Of a DNA stretch of 64,000 nucleotides, positions 20,248 through 29,751 are shown piece by piece. Location: contig NZ_CP120233.1 in the NCBI RefSeq assembly GCF_030012985.1, forward strand, positions 620,001 to 684,000. The letters run 5' to 3'. How positions within the stretch are numbered: position 1 is the first letter of the stretch; the number at the start of each line of letters is the position of its first letter. The position numbers were made by a program, and so were the translations under genes. The notes under the pieces were generated by a model that did not search any database, was not told the DNA's origin, and saw nothing but the letters and a program-made list of their open reading frames with translations. The DNA is from Microbulbifer sp. VAAF005 (lineage in GTDB: Bacteria; Pseudomonadota; Gammaproteobacteria; Pseudomonadales; Cellvibrionaceae).

Positions 20248-21114
20248 CTAAGCGACTAGTTGTTCCTCAAACGCCTCAGGGCTGAGATAGCCATTGGCGC
20301 TGTGTAAGCGATTTCGATTGTAGTCTATCTCTATATACTCAAATACGGTCTCTCGCATGAGGCACCTTGTGGGAAAGCGGTTACCATGGATTGCTTCTAC
20401 CTTAAGTGAGTGAAAGAATGTTTCTGCACAAGCGTTATCATAGCAATTACCTTTGGCGCTCATGCTGCACCGCAGACCATAAGCTGTAATCAAAGATTGA
20501 TAATCTTTAGAGCAATACTGGCTTCCCCTGTCAGTATGCACGATAACATTCGTAGGTTTCTTACGTCGCCATAAAGCCATTTGAAGAGCGTCACAGACCA
20601 ATGTAGCTGTCATCGTTTCTGACATCGCCCAACCAATAACTAGCCGACTATATAGGTCTATCACTACAGCCAGATATAACCAACCTTCTTCCGTTCTCAG
20701 GTAGGTTATATCCCCAGCCCATTTCTGATTCGGCCCTTCAGCATTGAAGTTCTGCTCGAGCAGATTTGGAGCTACTGGCAGACCATGTTTTGAATAGGTT
20801 GTGGCTTTATATCTCTTGGCGGCTTTAGCCCGTAGGCCCTGTCGACGCATGCTGGCAGCAATTGTTTTTTGATTATATTTACTCCCCTCACTGGCCAACT
20901 CCTTCGTCAGGCGAGGAGAGCCACTACGTTCTTTACTGGCTATAAAGCGCTGCTGTACCAAGCTATCGAGCTGCATTCGGTACTGCTGGTACCTGGATTG
21001 GCCGGCCGATCTTGACACCCAGTCGTAAAACCCACTGCGAGATACGTTCAATACCTTGGCCATCGCTTTGATGCTGAATTCATGCCTGTGCATTTGCATG
21101 AAGGCGTACCTCAT
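20248..21114 (-). CDS. IS3-family transposase OrfB (DDE integrase core)
   Basis: The 288-residue protein has an HTH_21-type N-terminus ('[15 protein letters not shown]') and an rve integrase core. The acidic residues are in '[20 protein letters not shown]' (first D), '[13 protein letters not shown]' (second D) and the E in '[12 protein letters not shown]'. The end '[20 protein letters not shown]' is typical of the family. Its ATG overlaps the orfA stop (ATGA), and a -1 slip in orfA would give the OrfAB fusion, the usual active transposase. Confidence 0.93.
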   Translation of the reverse strand: MRYAFMQMHRHEFSIKAMAKVLNVSRSGFYDWVSRSAGQSRYQQYRMQLDSLVQQRFIASKERSGSPRLTKELASEGSKYNQKTIAASMRRQGLRAKAAKRYKATTYSKHGLPVAPNLLEQNFNAEGPNQKWAGDITYLRTEEGWLYLAVVIDLYSRLVIGWAMSETMTATLVCDALQMALWRRKKPTNVIVHTDRGSQYCSKDYQSLITAYGLRCSMSAKGNCYDNACAETFFHSLKVEAIHGNRFPTRCLMRETVFEYIEIDYNRNRLHSANGYLSPEAFEEQLVA

Positions 21115-21410
21115 TTCAGGCTCTTTGCAAAGTACGCTGCGGCCTTTTTTAAGATCGCCAGCTCCTCTGCCTGCTCAGCCAGCTGCCGCTTAAGGCGAGC
21201 ATTCTCTGTGGCCAGCTCTCTCTCGGCATCCCCTCGGCTCTGATGTAACTTAGCCTTGCTTCGCCATCCGTAAATCTGAGAAGGATGTAACCCAAGCTGT
21301 TTAGCGGCAACGCTTACCCCAACTTTGAGCGCAAGTGCTAGGGCATCCTTTCTATACTCCTCTGAGTACTGTTTACGAGTGGTTTTGGTTGGTTTATTTG
21401 ATCTTGTCAT
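21111..21410 (-). CDS. IS3-family OrfA, helix-turn-helix protein
   Basis: The 99-residue protein carries an N-terminal HTH ('[20 protein letters not shown]', '[19 protein letters not shown]') and a leucine-zipper coiled coil ('[20 protein letters not shown]') used for multimerisation. The slippery heptamer A_AAA_AAG (complement of 21144-21150) lies in '[10 protein letters not shown]' just before the stop, as in other IS3 elements that make OrfAB by -1 frameshifting. Confidence 0.93.
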   Translation of the reverse strand: MTRSNKPTKTTRKQYSEEYRKDALALALKVGVSVAAKQLGLHPSQIYGWRSKAKLHQSRGDAERELATENARLKRQLAEQAEELAILKKAAAYFAKSLK

Positions 21411-21539
21411 AGAGCACCTCTGCTGCGTAGTTTATCGCTTAAGAGAGTGTCCGTCGTTGGTGGGTAGGATCATACACCCTGCCGCGCATATGAATCAGCT
21501 TTTGGTCGTTCAGGTGGCGATTGATTTTTACCGCTGATT

Positions 21540-21576
21540 AAAGCAAGTAGCCCCGCAAAGCGGGGCTACTTGCTTT
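21540..21576. terminator. strong bidirectional terminator
   Basis: AAAGCAAGTAGCCCCGC, an AAA loop, and the exact reverse complement form a 17-bp GC-rich stem, with A/T-rich flanks on both sides. It lies 6 bp beyond the stop of the minus-strand membrane protein (21583) and closes that RHS/toxin/immunity unit. Confidence 0.85.
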
Positions 21577-21582
21577 ATTTGT

Positions 21583-22001
21583 TTACGACTTAACCATACC
21601 CCAAAAAAGAAAAAGTAAATAGGCAGTGGTAACACTAATAAAAATCGCAAACCCTTCGCCCATTTCATCTTTGTTTGGAATTTGCATCAGCTTCCAAATA
21701 GAGGATGCATCAGAGAACGAAATGAGGCAGGCAATCGAATAAGCCAAAAGGGATAAAAAAAGAATCACTACATAGTTTTTATGAAACTCAAAATTAGCAG
21801 CTAACATCAAAAAACCCAACTGCATAAATATCTGTAAAGAAATTATTCTCCAAAAGAATTCATACCCACCTTTTACAAAGGCATCTGATAAACCAAACCC
21901 CTTTAAAGCTAGAGCGTGGACAACGTACAAAATAAAAAAACCAGAACCTCCAAAGAAATAAACGAAAGTAAATATGGAACGGAATCTAAAGATTTTTTCA
22001 T
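21583..22001 (-). CDS. multi-helix membrane protein, probable immunity protein (one-base frameshift)
   Basis: The clear frame from 21930 down gives 115 residues with about four hydrophobic helices ('IISLQIFMQLGFLMLAA', 'YVVILFLSLLAYSIACLI', 'FAIFISVTTAYLLFLFWG'). The natural start is ATG at 21999-22001, but a run of six Ts (21993-21998) puts it out of frame. One more base would give 'MKKIFRFRSIF' leading into the frame, 139 residues in all. It begins 5 bp after the stop of the toxin C-terminus and is followed by a terminator, the position of an immunity gene. An inner-membrane immunity protein suggests a membrane- or envelope-acting toxin. Confidence 0.6.
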
Positions 22002-22005
22002 ATTA

Positions 22006-22610
22006 TTAATTACCATGACGTGCCATTGACATCATTGACTCTCCCAATAATATCCTGTGAGAAGTATTCCAAAAATTAAAGTTCTCACTATATCTACGCT
22101 CAACGTAATTGACCCCAGACCGGATATTAGATGCTAAAGCCATCCTTCCCACACTAAACGCCAAATTAACAGGAGCCCTCACAGAAACAGGAACACTCGT
22201 ACCATATCTGGCAACAGTGAAAGACTGGACATGCATTTGCTCACCTTGAACCAAAAAATTATCAAGAGATTGACCACTTAAACTTATATCACCGGCCATA
22301 AGCGAATTAAACATATTCGTATTATGGTCCAACAACGATATACCTAGCTCATTCATATATTCGTAGGAAGTAAGGAGCAACCCGGATCGGCCAGCAAAAA
22401 ACTCGTTTAAGTCAGCGGCGACACCAAACCAAACTGTATCAATTCCGGCTGCACTTAGTTGCGCTTGCATATCTCGGTATATTTCGGCTCTTCCCGCAAA
22501 CGTTTGCCCCTTTTGTGCACCATCATCTGAACTAGTAACAGCACCTCCCTCAGCCTGAGACTGACTAGTAGCAGTATTCCCTGCACCACTCCCCATCAGC
22601 TTGGCGCCCC
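22006..22610 (-). CDS. toxin C-terminal domain of RHS copy B1, family unknown
   Basis: After the scaffold B linker ('TATSQSQAEGGAVTSSDDG') comes the junction AQKG at 22509-22519. About 165 residues follow with no motif I recognise ('GRAEIYRDMQAQLSAAG', 'YEYMNELGISLLDHNTNMF', 'ENFNFWNTSHRILLGESMM'). Relative to the RHS body, the linker lost two bases near 22590, so body and toxin are in different frames and the toxin cannot be reached by simple translation. The open reading continues upstream of 22610 only as a shadow of the RHS frame. The partner membrane protein follows 5 bp downstream. Confidence 0.6.
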
Positions 22611-24420
22611 TCACTCGCTCCACCAGCCCGACTTCCCTCACCAGCAGTAAAAGTAGCATCCTGACCAGAGCCCTGCTTCGGACTAAGAACGGTAAAACTG
22701 GTAACATTCCCATTACCATCCACCTTTGCGGCAACCGTTTCTGTCCTCTTGATCCGGCTACCCGTTTTACTGATTTTCGCCTCACCAATAACTACTTTTA
22801 ATGCTTTCTGCCCACTCTCAGTTGTAGGATCATCCTCACTCTTAGAGCGCCCATTTGGCTTCTGCCCCGTTTCACTACCTTGATTCGAATAACCCGTAGG
22901 ATCTGTCCCCGCCAGTGGATTATTCATCACATAGCTATAGGCATTCAGGCTCTGGCTGTCCTGCGGGTCCAGAATAATCGGATCTGGAGAGAGGAAGCGG
23001 CCGAGCTGGTAATCATACACCCTACCGCGCATATGAATCAGCTTTTGGTCGTTCAGGTGGCGGTGGCCAGTAAAGCCCTGATCCGTTGTGTTAAAGCTAT
23101 CCAGGTGATCCTGCCCCTGGAAGTCCCGACTCTGGCCGAAGGGATCGTAGCTGCGGAACTGCCGTACAAAATCACTATCACCGGGTTGCAGGTTGGCATC
23201 GACGATGGTGGTGATACTGCCGAGGCGGTCTTGCAGTAGGATGCTCTGCTCTATGCTGTCGTTTTCACGGGTAATTACCAGGTAGCCACCGTGGGTGGTG
23301 CGCTCTTTGGTAGCGCTGTCGGTAGTGATCTCTTCGTAATTGCCGATATAGAGGGTGGTGGTAACGTCGCTACCCTCTGTCTCCACTTTTTTATAGGCAT
23401 CGATGCCGGTGCCGTAGAAGTACTCGGTCACGATGCCATTGCGTTCGATACGATTGGCTTGGTTGTAGTTGTCGTATCCCACACTGAGGCCGTCGATACC
23501 GGTAATCAGGTTGCCGGCGTTGTCGTAGACCAGGCTGTGGCTTTGGCCATCGGTGGTGGTGACTTGGCGTACGGCGTGGGGACCGGCATTGCCGCCGGCA
23601 CTTCTGGCGCTGTTACCGTAGCTCAGGCTGGTGGCGTAGTCGCTTTTTGAAGTGAGATTACCGACGGCGTCGTAGGTGTAGCTTACGCTACGGTCGTACT
23701 GGGGGTAGTCACTGGAAGTGACGGTCTGGCTTTCCAGGCGGTGTAGCGTGTCGTAGCTGTAGGCGTAATCCAGGCCGTTGTGCTGGTGGGCCTCGCCGGT
23801 AACACTGCCCCAGGCGTTGTGACGGTAGTCGATAGATTGGATCTGGTCTGATTGCAGGCAATTAACACCGCCGGCACAGATACCATCGATGATATCGCTG
23901 CCGGCATAGCGGTTGATCTTCTGTTCAATGCCGCTCATAAACTGCTGCAACACGGGGGCACCGCTGGCGGTGGCGTCGGTCAGTGTCCAGGTGGTGACCC
24001 AGCTTTGATCCGCTTGATAGTGTTGGTGCTGGTAGCCGTAGCCACGACTGTTATAGCGGCTGCGGAAAATTTCCCCATCGGCAGCGCGGGTAACGGTGGA
24101 CCGGTGGTAAGTGGTATCCCAGGCTGTTCTTTCCAGGAAGACTTTTTCTTCGTCGATCACCGTGTAAGTAGCAGCCGGATGGTAGGTGCCCGGCTGGTAT
24201 TCAAACAGGCGGATATAGTCTTCGTTGCGAGCTTCGGTGGTTAAAAGCCCGTAGTGGCCATTTTGGTCGTACAACCTGGCAATGGTATCGCCATTGTTGA
24301 CCGTGCCAGTAACCCGGCCGAGCTTATCGTAGAAGGTATCGGTAACCCGGTTGTTGGCATCGGTGCTGACGGTGCGCTCACCGAAGGCGTTGTATTCAAA
24401 ACTGCTGCGGCCGCTGTTGG
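22565..24420 (-). pseudogene. RHS scaffold B body (copy B1), 5'-truncated and frameshifted
   Basis: Roughly 600 codons of YD-repeat protein run from 'SSFEYNAFGERTVSTDANNR' near 24410 through 'MYDQNGHYGLL' (24274). The RHS core '[16 protein letters not shown]' and 'DPTGYSNQGSETGQK' follow, with linker to 22565. Such repeats fold into a hollow shell that encloses the C-terminal toxin, and the core marks the autoproteolytic region. At 24420/24421 it is cut at the same place as copies B0 and B3. There is no signal peptide or convincing start, and the frame is lost before the toxin. It probably serves as a silent donor for recombination. Confidence 0.8.
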
Positions 24421-25027
24421 AACTATTGATAATTTTTTATTTTTTAACTCTGTTTTTTAAATCAGAGAAGGTTCCAATTTAAGCTGCAATTTTTAATAGA
24501 AAAGTGAGATTTTTATGGATGAAAGGCAGTAAAAATATAGGCACGAAAATAATCTTATTGGATTTTATTCAGTTTGTTTTAGTGTCAAAGCTGCGTAAAA
24601 TTGGCAGATATTTATCGATATTTTGGCCGTAATTGAGCATGCCTGAATAGGCTCGCAACCAAAAGATCAAGAAACCCAAGAGATTTAAAATCCATCCCTC
24701 AAAGGAGAACGGTAGCGTGACGTAAGTGTAAGTAAAAGGCGCTGACCCAAGGTGCGCCAACACCAGGGGCCAGCTAACCAAATTGATAACCAAACTATCA
24801 AAGTGGCTCAGTGGATAATACGCTAGAAACCCGCTCGTCTTCAATAAAGTGGAGTAGATTCAGAGGCTTGAAGAGGTTCTTCAAGCTCTGGCAGCGTTGC
24901 GTCCGTCTTTTCTTCTTCTACGCCTACCGTTCTCGTGCACCGCCTCTCATTTCCATCGCACATTACTTACTAAGCATTCCCATCGCGGAAAATCCGTACA
25001 TAGTTTTAGTCTCTGTAGGAAATGAAT
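24421..25027 (+). repeat. csrA cassette leader, copy 2
   Basis: This is the same ~600-bp leader as at 18301-18905, starting exactly at the RHS truncation point and ending in CTGTAGGAAATGAAT before the csrA ATG. A 91-residue minus-strand frame (24844-24569) is open here and in the 33149 copy but broken in the others, so I do not call it a gene. Confidence 0.65.
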
Positions 25028-25198
25028 ATGTTGATTTTAAAGCGTAAGACTGGCGAGAATTTGAGGATTGGAACCAATATCTCAATCACAGTATTGGAGG
25101 TTAAAGGTAATCAAGTGAAGATAGGAATCAATGCTCCCAGATCCCTGTCCGTTTACCGTGAAGAGATTTATGTGCGTATCAAGAGGAGCAGGAAGTGA
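25028..25198 (+). CDS. csrA: CsrA-family RNA-binding regulator, copy 2
   Basis: This encodes 56 residues beginning [15 protein letters not shown] with '[20 protein letters not shown]' and '[12 protein letters not shown]'. The CsrA core, including R6 and R44, is intact, and His43 is replaced by Tyr. AGGA lies 7 bases before the chosen ATG. Like the other copies, its 3' end runs into a fragment of the Y1 transposase ('MPKGLPFRLDHYL') and its leader starts at an RHS scaffold B truncation. Confidence 0.85.
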   Translation: MLILKRKTGENLRIGTNISITVLEVKGNQVKIGINAPRSLSVYREEIYVRIKRSRK

Positions 25199-25206
25199 GA
25201 AACTGA

Positions 25207-25450
25207 ACATGCCGAAAGGACTGCCCTTTCGGCTGGATCACTATTTAGGGCTAGTGGACGGGAGTGGTCGACATTTAGATCCCAGAAACCGCAGCGCCAT
25301 TACCAAGAAGGCTTCCCTAAAACCTAACTCTTGACCCCTCCATTACGTCTTAGCGCCAATCAAAGAAGAAAAATTCGCCAAGAGGGCCTCTGCGTCTCAA
25401 CTAGTACCTCCTCTTCAATTTATGGGCGTCCTAAATTGTCCTATTAAATA
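25207..25450 (+). pseudogene. Y1 transposase 3' fragment and tail
   Basis: A short piece of the transposase ('MPKGLPFRLDHYLGLVDGSG') is followed, after an internal deletion, by the element's 3' tail up to 'TTATGGGCGTCCTAAATTG'. That tail end abuts the stop of the immunity gene 25470-25877. Confidence 0.7.
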
Positions 25451-25469
25451 ATTACATTCTGAATAATCC

Positions 25470-25877
25470 CTATTCAACCTCAAAAACTTCGGAGTAGGCA
25501 TCTTTAGGTATTTTTTTCTGTTTAGATTTAATGGATTTATTTGACTTCCTATACTCAATTTTCCCTGTCATCCCATTAACATAAAACCCCTGTAGAGATA
25601 TTTCAGCTTTTAAGGGCTCTGCAAAAAAATATTCATCGCCGACGATAAAAATAGGAGTTTTATCAAAAAAACGATCTGGATGCTTTCTGGTCTTAGCCAC
25701 CAAAGACTGATGTGCGTCCTCCATAGAAACAGAAAAATTTTTTACAACCCTCTTAAAGGAATTAGTACCAGGCCAATATACTACGACCTGACCATCATCC
25801 TTCGCAAAAACGCTGTTATGTACACTAAATACCATAGCTATCAGCACCACAAAAAAAATTTTTTTAATAAGCAACAT
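25470..25877 (-). CDS. exported probable immunity protein for the permuted-papain-like toxin
   Basis: ATG at 25877 gives 135 residues with a signal peptide ('IKKIFFVVLIAMVFSVHNSV', cleavage near AFAKDD) and a Lys-rich soluble domain ending 'SEVFEVE'. An upstream start at 25895 would overlap the toxin by 16 bp. It lies directly behind the toxin cassette 25880-26375, so I infer that it neutralises that toxin in the periplasm. This fits a toxin acting on the cell wall or other envelope targets. The family is not recognised. Confidence 0.65.
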   Translation of the reverse strand: MLLIKKIFFVVLIAMVFSVHNSVFAKDDGQVVVYWPGTNSFKRVVKNFSVSMEDAHQSLVAKTRKHPDRFFDKTPIFIVGDEYFFAEPLKAEISLQGFYVNGMTGKIEYRKSNKSIKSKQKKIPKDAYSEVFEVE

Positions 25878-25879
25878 AA

Positions 25880-26375
25880 TTAATGTTCCGTCCACCCACT
25901 ATTTCTTAACTGATTCGCAAGAGTTGTTGGCTTCCACGCTCGATAATTACCTAATCCCGCATGCCTTAAACTATTAGCTACAGGAGTTGTACATTGACGA
26001 CCTGCAAAATGATAAGTTCCTGGATTTGCATATAAATCGTTCCAATATGACCTAAATGCAGCTGCCTGCCCCTCTGTCACATCCATAGTAAATATACTAA
26101 CATTTTTACCTTTTAAGGAAATAAAAGAATAGACCTCTGTTAGGCTAGCACCACCACTACCACTTCTTGAAGCAACAATATCCCACCAAGGACGTCCCTT
26201 AGAACCAAGTAACCTAGTTCCTTCGCCAGGCTGAGGACCATAATCGTAGAAATCTTCTCCGGCAGCCGCACCAGAGTGCCCCGACATCCCTTTGCGACCA
26301 AGCTTACTTGCTGAATTTGGCTCAGGCTCTTCTATAAGAACAGTGATAGTTTCCGTCTTGGTTCCCTTTTGTGCA
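25880..26375 (-). CDS. orphan toxin C-terminal cassette, permuted papain/NlpC-like candidate
   Basis: The frame is open from the junction AQKG (GCACAAAAG, 26367-26375) and codes about 165 residues. 'GRKGMSGHSGAAAGEDFYDY' offers a His at the start of a strand. 'FAGRQCTTPVANSLRHAG' then offers a Cys at the start of a helix. A His-before-Cys order matches circularly permuted NlpC/P60 and LRAT-like hydrolases. This is inference from motif order, and the catalytic role is untested. The internal ATG at 26287 could be a start, but no RHS body precedes it, only the previous immunity gene, so it is a silent cassette. The exported immunity gene follows directly. Confidence 0.6.
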
Positions 26376-26419
26376 AACGTTTGCGCACAATAGATCCAGA
26401 CCGACGTCGTAGTCGCATA

Positions 26420-26794
26420 CTACTCTAAATTTTCTCCTGAGCCATCGGGCGATTTATTTTCTGGATAAACAAAAAGCTCTTCATTAATAATAAAAACTTT
26501 ATACTTCTTCTCCATAAAATCAATTATTTCTCGCCCTGCTAAAGACACTGAATCATTATTTTCGCTAACTACCTGCAAAGACAGTATGGCTTCATTCTCA
26601 GTTAGATTAGGAAGTAGTAAGGAATCATTGTTATTGATTTTAAACGCCTCCTCGTGATCACTAAAAACTAACCGCAAAGTTATTTCTTGGCCAGACTGAT
26701 TTTTAATCAGGGGGCTTTTCGACTCATCCCAGCAGCCAGCCATGGATAAAAATAGGAATAGAAAAATTAACTTCTGAAAATTCATAATAATCAT
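26420..26794 (-). CDS. lipoprotein, probable immunity protein for the 26791-27277 toxin
   Basis: The 124-residue protein has a lipoprotein signal peptide (lipobox MAGC near residues 18-21) and a small, acidic, mostly beta-like domain ('GQEITLRLVFSD', 'KYKVFIINEELFVYPE'). Its ATG overlaps the stop of the toxin cassette by ATGA, showing translational coupling. A membrane-anchored periplasmic partner fits a toxin that acts in the periplasm. The family is not recognised. Confidence 0.7.
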   Translation of the reverse strand: MIIMNFQKLIFLFLFLSMAGCWDESKSPLIKNQSGQEITLRLVFSDHEEAFKINNNDSLLLPNLTENEAILSLQVVSENNDSVSLAGREIIDFMEKKYKVFIINEELFVYPENKSPDGSGENLE

Positions 26795-27277
26795 CTCACT
26801 AACGAGTTATCATCGGCTTGAATTTCAAGCGGATTATTCGGCGCAGCTACACCGTGCCATATCATAGCCGGCAGATAAAAAATCCCTAGCCTCTCTCCTT
26901 GGCGGGTATGAAATCCCTCATGGCGCCCCAAATTAACCTGCCTATTGCCAGCATAAGGACTTCGAATATTTTGACCCGGCCTTGAGTTATTGTAGAGAAT
27001 AACATTACCAACGGTCAGCCCACCACTTGTATTACCCGGTAGAGTTAACCCAGTTCTAATTTGAAGAGCATTATTCCCAAAACTAAACCCTATGTTCTGA
27101 AAATGATTTTCAAAAGTAAAAGCTGTCACTACAGCCGATTGAATCAAGTCAGCTCCCAATGCAAGAGTAGACACTCCTAGCCCTAGCACTGTATTTGGGA
27201 GATTCCAGATTTTTCCTGCCACATTCTTAACACCTGACCAGAAGCCACCGCCGCCCTGTCCTTGCGCCTTTTGTGCA
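26791..27277 (-). CDS. orphan toxin C-terminal cassette with HExxH motif (zincin-like)
   Basis: The frame starts at the junction AQKAQG (27267-27277), three bases after the stop of the preceding immunity gene, and runs 161 residues. A Gly-rich linker 'GQGGGGFWSGVKNVAGKIWN' of the kind seen in RHS pre-toxin regions is followed by 'NLGRHEGFHTRQGERLGIFY', which contains HEGFH (HExxH), and 'LPAMIWHG'. HExxH points to a zinc metallopeptidase-like active site. A third ligand is not obvious, so catalysis is uncertain. There is no RHS body in front, so it is an orphan cassette. It overlaps its lipoprotein partner by 4 bp. Confidence 0.65.
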
Positions 27278-27279
27278 AT

Positions 27280-27753
27280 TTATTGGCAAGAAAAAATATC
27301 TCCATTATTAACAGCTTGAGATAGAAGCACTTTGAAGTCTTCATCTAAAACGCCCCAATCACGTAATACACTTGCTGTGCTTCTACCATCAGATTCACAT
27401 TGAGATAGATCATATCCAGCGCTAATAAATAACTCTGCCACTTGAATAGATCTTTTTCTTGCATCTGCCTTGGGTAATGCTTGATTGTGCTGATAACTTG
27501 ACAATATTGCAGCCATACCAATATTACCTGCATTTATCAGCTGGGCAGCTTCTGCCTTTTTTGATTTCAAAATCTTGAGTGAAATCTGATCTCCGAATAA
27601 GAATGGCAACCGTTTTAACTCTATCGCACCTTTGATAGGTGGATGCGTATAGTAAGAAACCACATTTAAATAGTTTGAGTTATATAACAGAGAAACCGAA
27701 ATTACCTGATAGAGGAAAATTAGGGATAACAAAACAAATAATTTTCTGATCAT
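27280..27753 (-). CDS. membrane-anchored probable immunity protein with ankyrin-like helices
   Basis: The 157-residue protein has an N-terminal transmembrane or signal segment ('IRKLFVLLSLIFLYQVISVS') followed by helical pairs ('AAQLINAGNIGMAAILSS', 'VAELFISAGYDLSQCESDG') that resemble degenerate ankyrin repeats. It overlaps the toxin stop by 4 bp (27750-27753), so it is the coupled partner of the toxin at the end of RHS copy B2. Confidence 0.65.
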   Translation of the reverse strand: MIRKLFVLLSLIFLYQVISVSLLYNSNYLNVVSYYTHPPIKGAIELKRLPFLFGDQISLKILKSKKAEAAQLINAGNIGMAAILSSYQHNQALPKADARKRSIQVAELFISAGYDLSQCESDGRSTASVLRDWGVLDEDFKVLLSQAVNNGDIFSCQ

Positions 27754-28480
27754 CTAGGCAACTCCCGATACCTGTTCATTAATTCATGATTATACTTCAC
27801 CCCAGCTCTAGCCCCCATACCTAAACTAACGTCATCAATGGTATCGCGCCAGTATGATTTTGCCTCCGTTTTTAACCCATTAGTTATGATTTTTGTGCCA
27901 GTGATAAGTGTTCTTAACTTTCCGAAAGGACTCGGTTCAAGAGCAGAAATCAGATCCTGAGCCGGTACAGCAGCCGCTAACATATCGTCTGCCAATAAAA
28001 TTCCCATTTCATCTACAGACAGCGCATCTGGAATATTAGACAGACCAATTTTCCTAAATATTTGAACTGCCCCTTCTTGACTAATTTGAAATCCAGATTT
28101 CGAGTGCTCCGCTGCTAGGTAGATCCCTTCATCACTTTGAGTAACAGCTCTCTCTTGTGCATCATCATCTGAACTAGCTGCAGCAGAAGCACCTCCCCCA
28201 GACTGAGACTGATTAGCAGTAGTTACACCCTCCCCACTACTCTGCCCATCAGCCTGACTCTCCTCACTTGCCCCTCCACTGCGGCTTCCCTCACCTGCAC
28301 TAGTAATAGCCTCTTGCCCTACGGTTATAGAGGAAACCGATATACTGCCCCCACCACCTGATACATCAGTTTTCTGCCCTTTACTGCGATCAATCCGACT
28401 CGCCGCAGTATTGTGGCTCGGTGGACGTTTCCTCTGATTCTTTAGTGCTTTCTGCCCACTTTCAGTAGTAGGCGTACCCA
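27750..28480 (-). CDS. RHS scaffold B tail with toxin C-terminus (copy B2), body missing
   Basis: The RHS tail starts in the linker ('TPTTESGQKALKNQRKRPP', 'ASRIDRSKGQKTDVSGGGG'), passes the acidic junction 'SSDDDAQERA' near 28152-28161, and continues into a ~130-residue toxin domain ('GIYLAAEHSKSGFQISQEG', 'YWRDTIDDVSLGMGARAGV') that I cannot assign. The YD body is gone: the left end of Y1 copy A (28486) abuts the linker, and the first ~25 codons of the open frame read into that element. The immunity gene overlaps by 4 bp. Confidence 0.7.
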
Positions 28481-28485
28481 AAATT

Positions 28486-29751
28486 CTGGACACCCACAAA
28501 AGTCGTCGCTTTAAGTGCCACAAATATTGACACAGTAGAGATGCTGGGATCAAATACTGTATAAATATACATGCCGATAAAGATTCATGCCCTTACCTCG
28601 TAGCGCACAAGTCTCGTTAGACACCACTCCCTATTACCATTGCGTGTCCCGCTGCGTACGAAGGGCGTTTCTGTGTGGTAGAGATATGAAGTCTGGTAAT
28701 GACTATGAGCATCGCCGCGAGTGGATTGAATCCAGAATGCATAATCTAGCTTCAATCTTTGCCCTTGATATCGCTGCCTATGCAGTTATGAGTAATCACT
28801 ACCATATCGTACTTTATATCGACAAAGAGAAAGCGCTGAATTGGCCGGATACCGAGGTCATTATCCGTTGGCAGAAACTATTCAAAGCTTCCAATTTGGC
28901 CCGTCTCTACCTTCAAGGGAACACTCTCGATCACTGTGAGATGAGAAAACTAAAGGAAATCATCGCTCTATGGCGAGATCGCTTGATGGATCTTAGCTGG
29001 TTTATGCGCTGCTTAAACGAGTCTATCGCCCGCCAGGCCAATGCCGAAGATAATTGTACAGGCCGCTTCTGGGAAGGTCGTTTCAAGTCCCAGGCTTTAT
29101 TAGATGAAAGAGCCCTTGCTGCCTGTATGGCCTATGTCGACCTCAACCCTATCCGTGCCAATATGGCAAAAACACCAGAAGACTCTAATCATACCTCGAT
29201 CCAACAACGTATTCGTGCAGCAATCTTAGGTGAACTACCCAAAGAACTTCTACCACTTGTAGGTGGAGAGCCCCTAAATATGCCTAAAGGGCTTCCCTTT
29301 CAGTTGGATCACTATTTGGAGCTAGTGGACTGGAGTGGTCGACATCTAGACCCCAGAAAACGAGGTTATATTGCTGAAAGCACGCCACCCATCCTCAAAC
29401 GACTAGGCATCTCACCAAAACACTGGCTATACCTCAACAGAAACTTTGAAAGTCGCTTCAAAGGATTGGTGGGATCAGTGGAGACAGTACAACAAGCCTG
29501 TATACAGCTCAATAAACGCTGGGTGCACGGTATAGGCGACTGTCGGCGCTTCCTTTCTGCAGCATCCTGCTAGTTACCACCCAATCTATCGATACTTCTC
29601 CTCCCGGCTTGTATCCAAACCACGATTTTCCAACCCCTAGTATATTTTCTCAGTCTTTCACTGCACCTTAACACTAAACCAGAAAGAAATAGTCGCTAGG
29701 GCTGGTACTAACAGCACCGCTCGCACCTCTCTCTAATCTTTGGGTGTCCAG
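28486..29751 (+). mobile_element. complete Y1-transposase element copy A (1266 bp)
   Basis: The element is bounded by CTGGACACCCA (28486-28496) and its exact inverse TGGGTGTCCAG (29741-29751). Copies at 40596-41861 and 45389-47889 (after removing its IS3 and target duplication) are also 1266 bp. Layout: 101 bp leader, 328-codon transposase, 178 bp tail. AAAATT precedes the left end and GAAAA follows the right end in every copy. No target duplication is visible, because the flanks (RHS linker left, csrA remnant right) do not belong together. Confidence 0.85.
28587..29573 (+). CDS. Y1 (HUH) transposase, REP-associated/IS200-like, copy A
   Basis: The 328-residue protein has the Y1 transposase signature: N-terminal 'TTPYYHCVSRCVRRAFLCG', the HUH metal-binding pair H71/H73 in 'MSNHYHIVLYID', and the catalytic Tyr183 in '[15 protein letters not shown]'. 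'[12 protein letters not shown]' is the usual RAYT/transposase-17 motif. These enzymes cut and rejoin single-stranded DNA through a 5'-phosphotyrosine link. A C-terminal extension of about 110 residues ('LNMPKGLPFQLDHYLELVDW', 'VETVQQACIQLNKRW') is unlike IS200 TnpA and may bind DNA. The frame is intact, so this copy could be active. Confidence 0.9.
   Translation: MPLPRSAQVSLDTTPYYHCVSRCVRRAFLCGRDMKSGNDYEHRREWIESRMHNLASIFALDIAAYAVMSNHYHIVLYIDKEKALNWPDTEVIIRWQKLFKASNLARLYLQGNTLDHCEMRKLKEIIALWRDRLMDLSWFMRCLNESIARQANAEDNCTGRFWEGRFKSQALLDERALAACMAYVDLNPIRANMAKTPEDSNHTSIQQRIRAAILGELPKELLPLVGGEPLNMPKGLPFQLDHYLELVDWSGRHLDPRKRGYIAESTPPILKRLGISPKHWLYLNRNFESRFKGLVGSVETVQQACIQLNKRWVHGIGDCRRFLSAASC

Larger units (their letters stand above)
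20218..21472 (-). mobile_element. complete IS3-family insertion sequence (1255 bp)
   Basis: Its terminal inverted repeats begin TGATCCTACCCA and match imperfectly over about 26 bp (CAACAACGG at one end, CAACGACGG at the other). It is flanked by a 3-bp target duplication TAC (20215-20217 and 21473-21475), and the uninterrupted target is visible in sister RHS copies. It encodes orfA and orfB with an A_AAA_AAG slip site. Intact ends, a clean duplication and open frames indicate a recent, possibly active insertion. Confidence 0.92.

Noticed and set aside
24569..24844. 91-codon minus-strand frame in the csrA leader, open again at 33571-33296
   Set aside because: The frame is broken by a one-base difference in leader copies 1 and 4, and most differences between the two open copies change the amino acid, so there is no sign of selection for protein.
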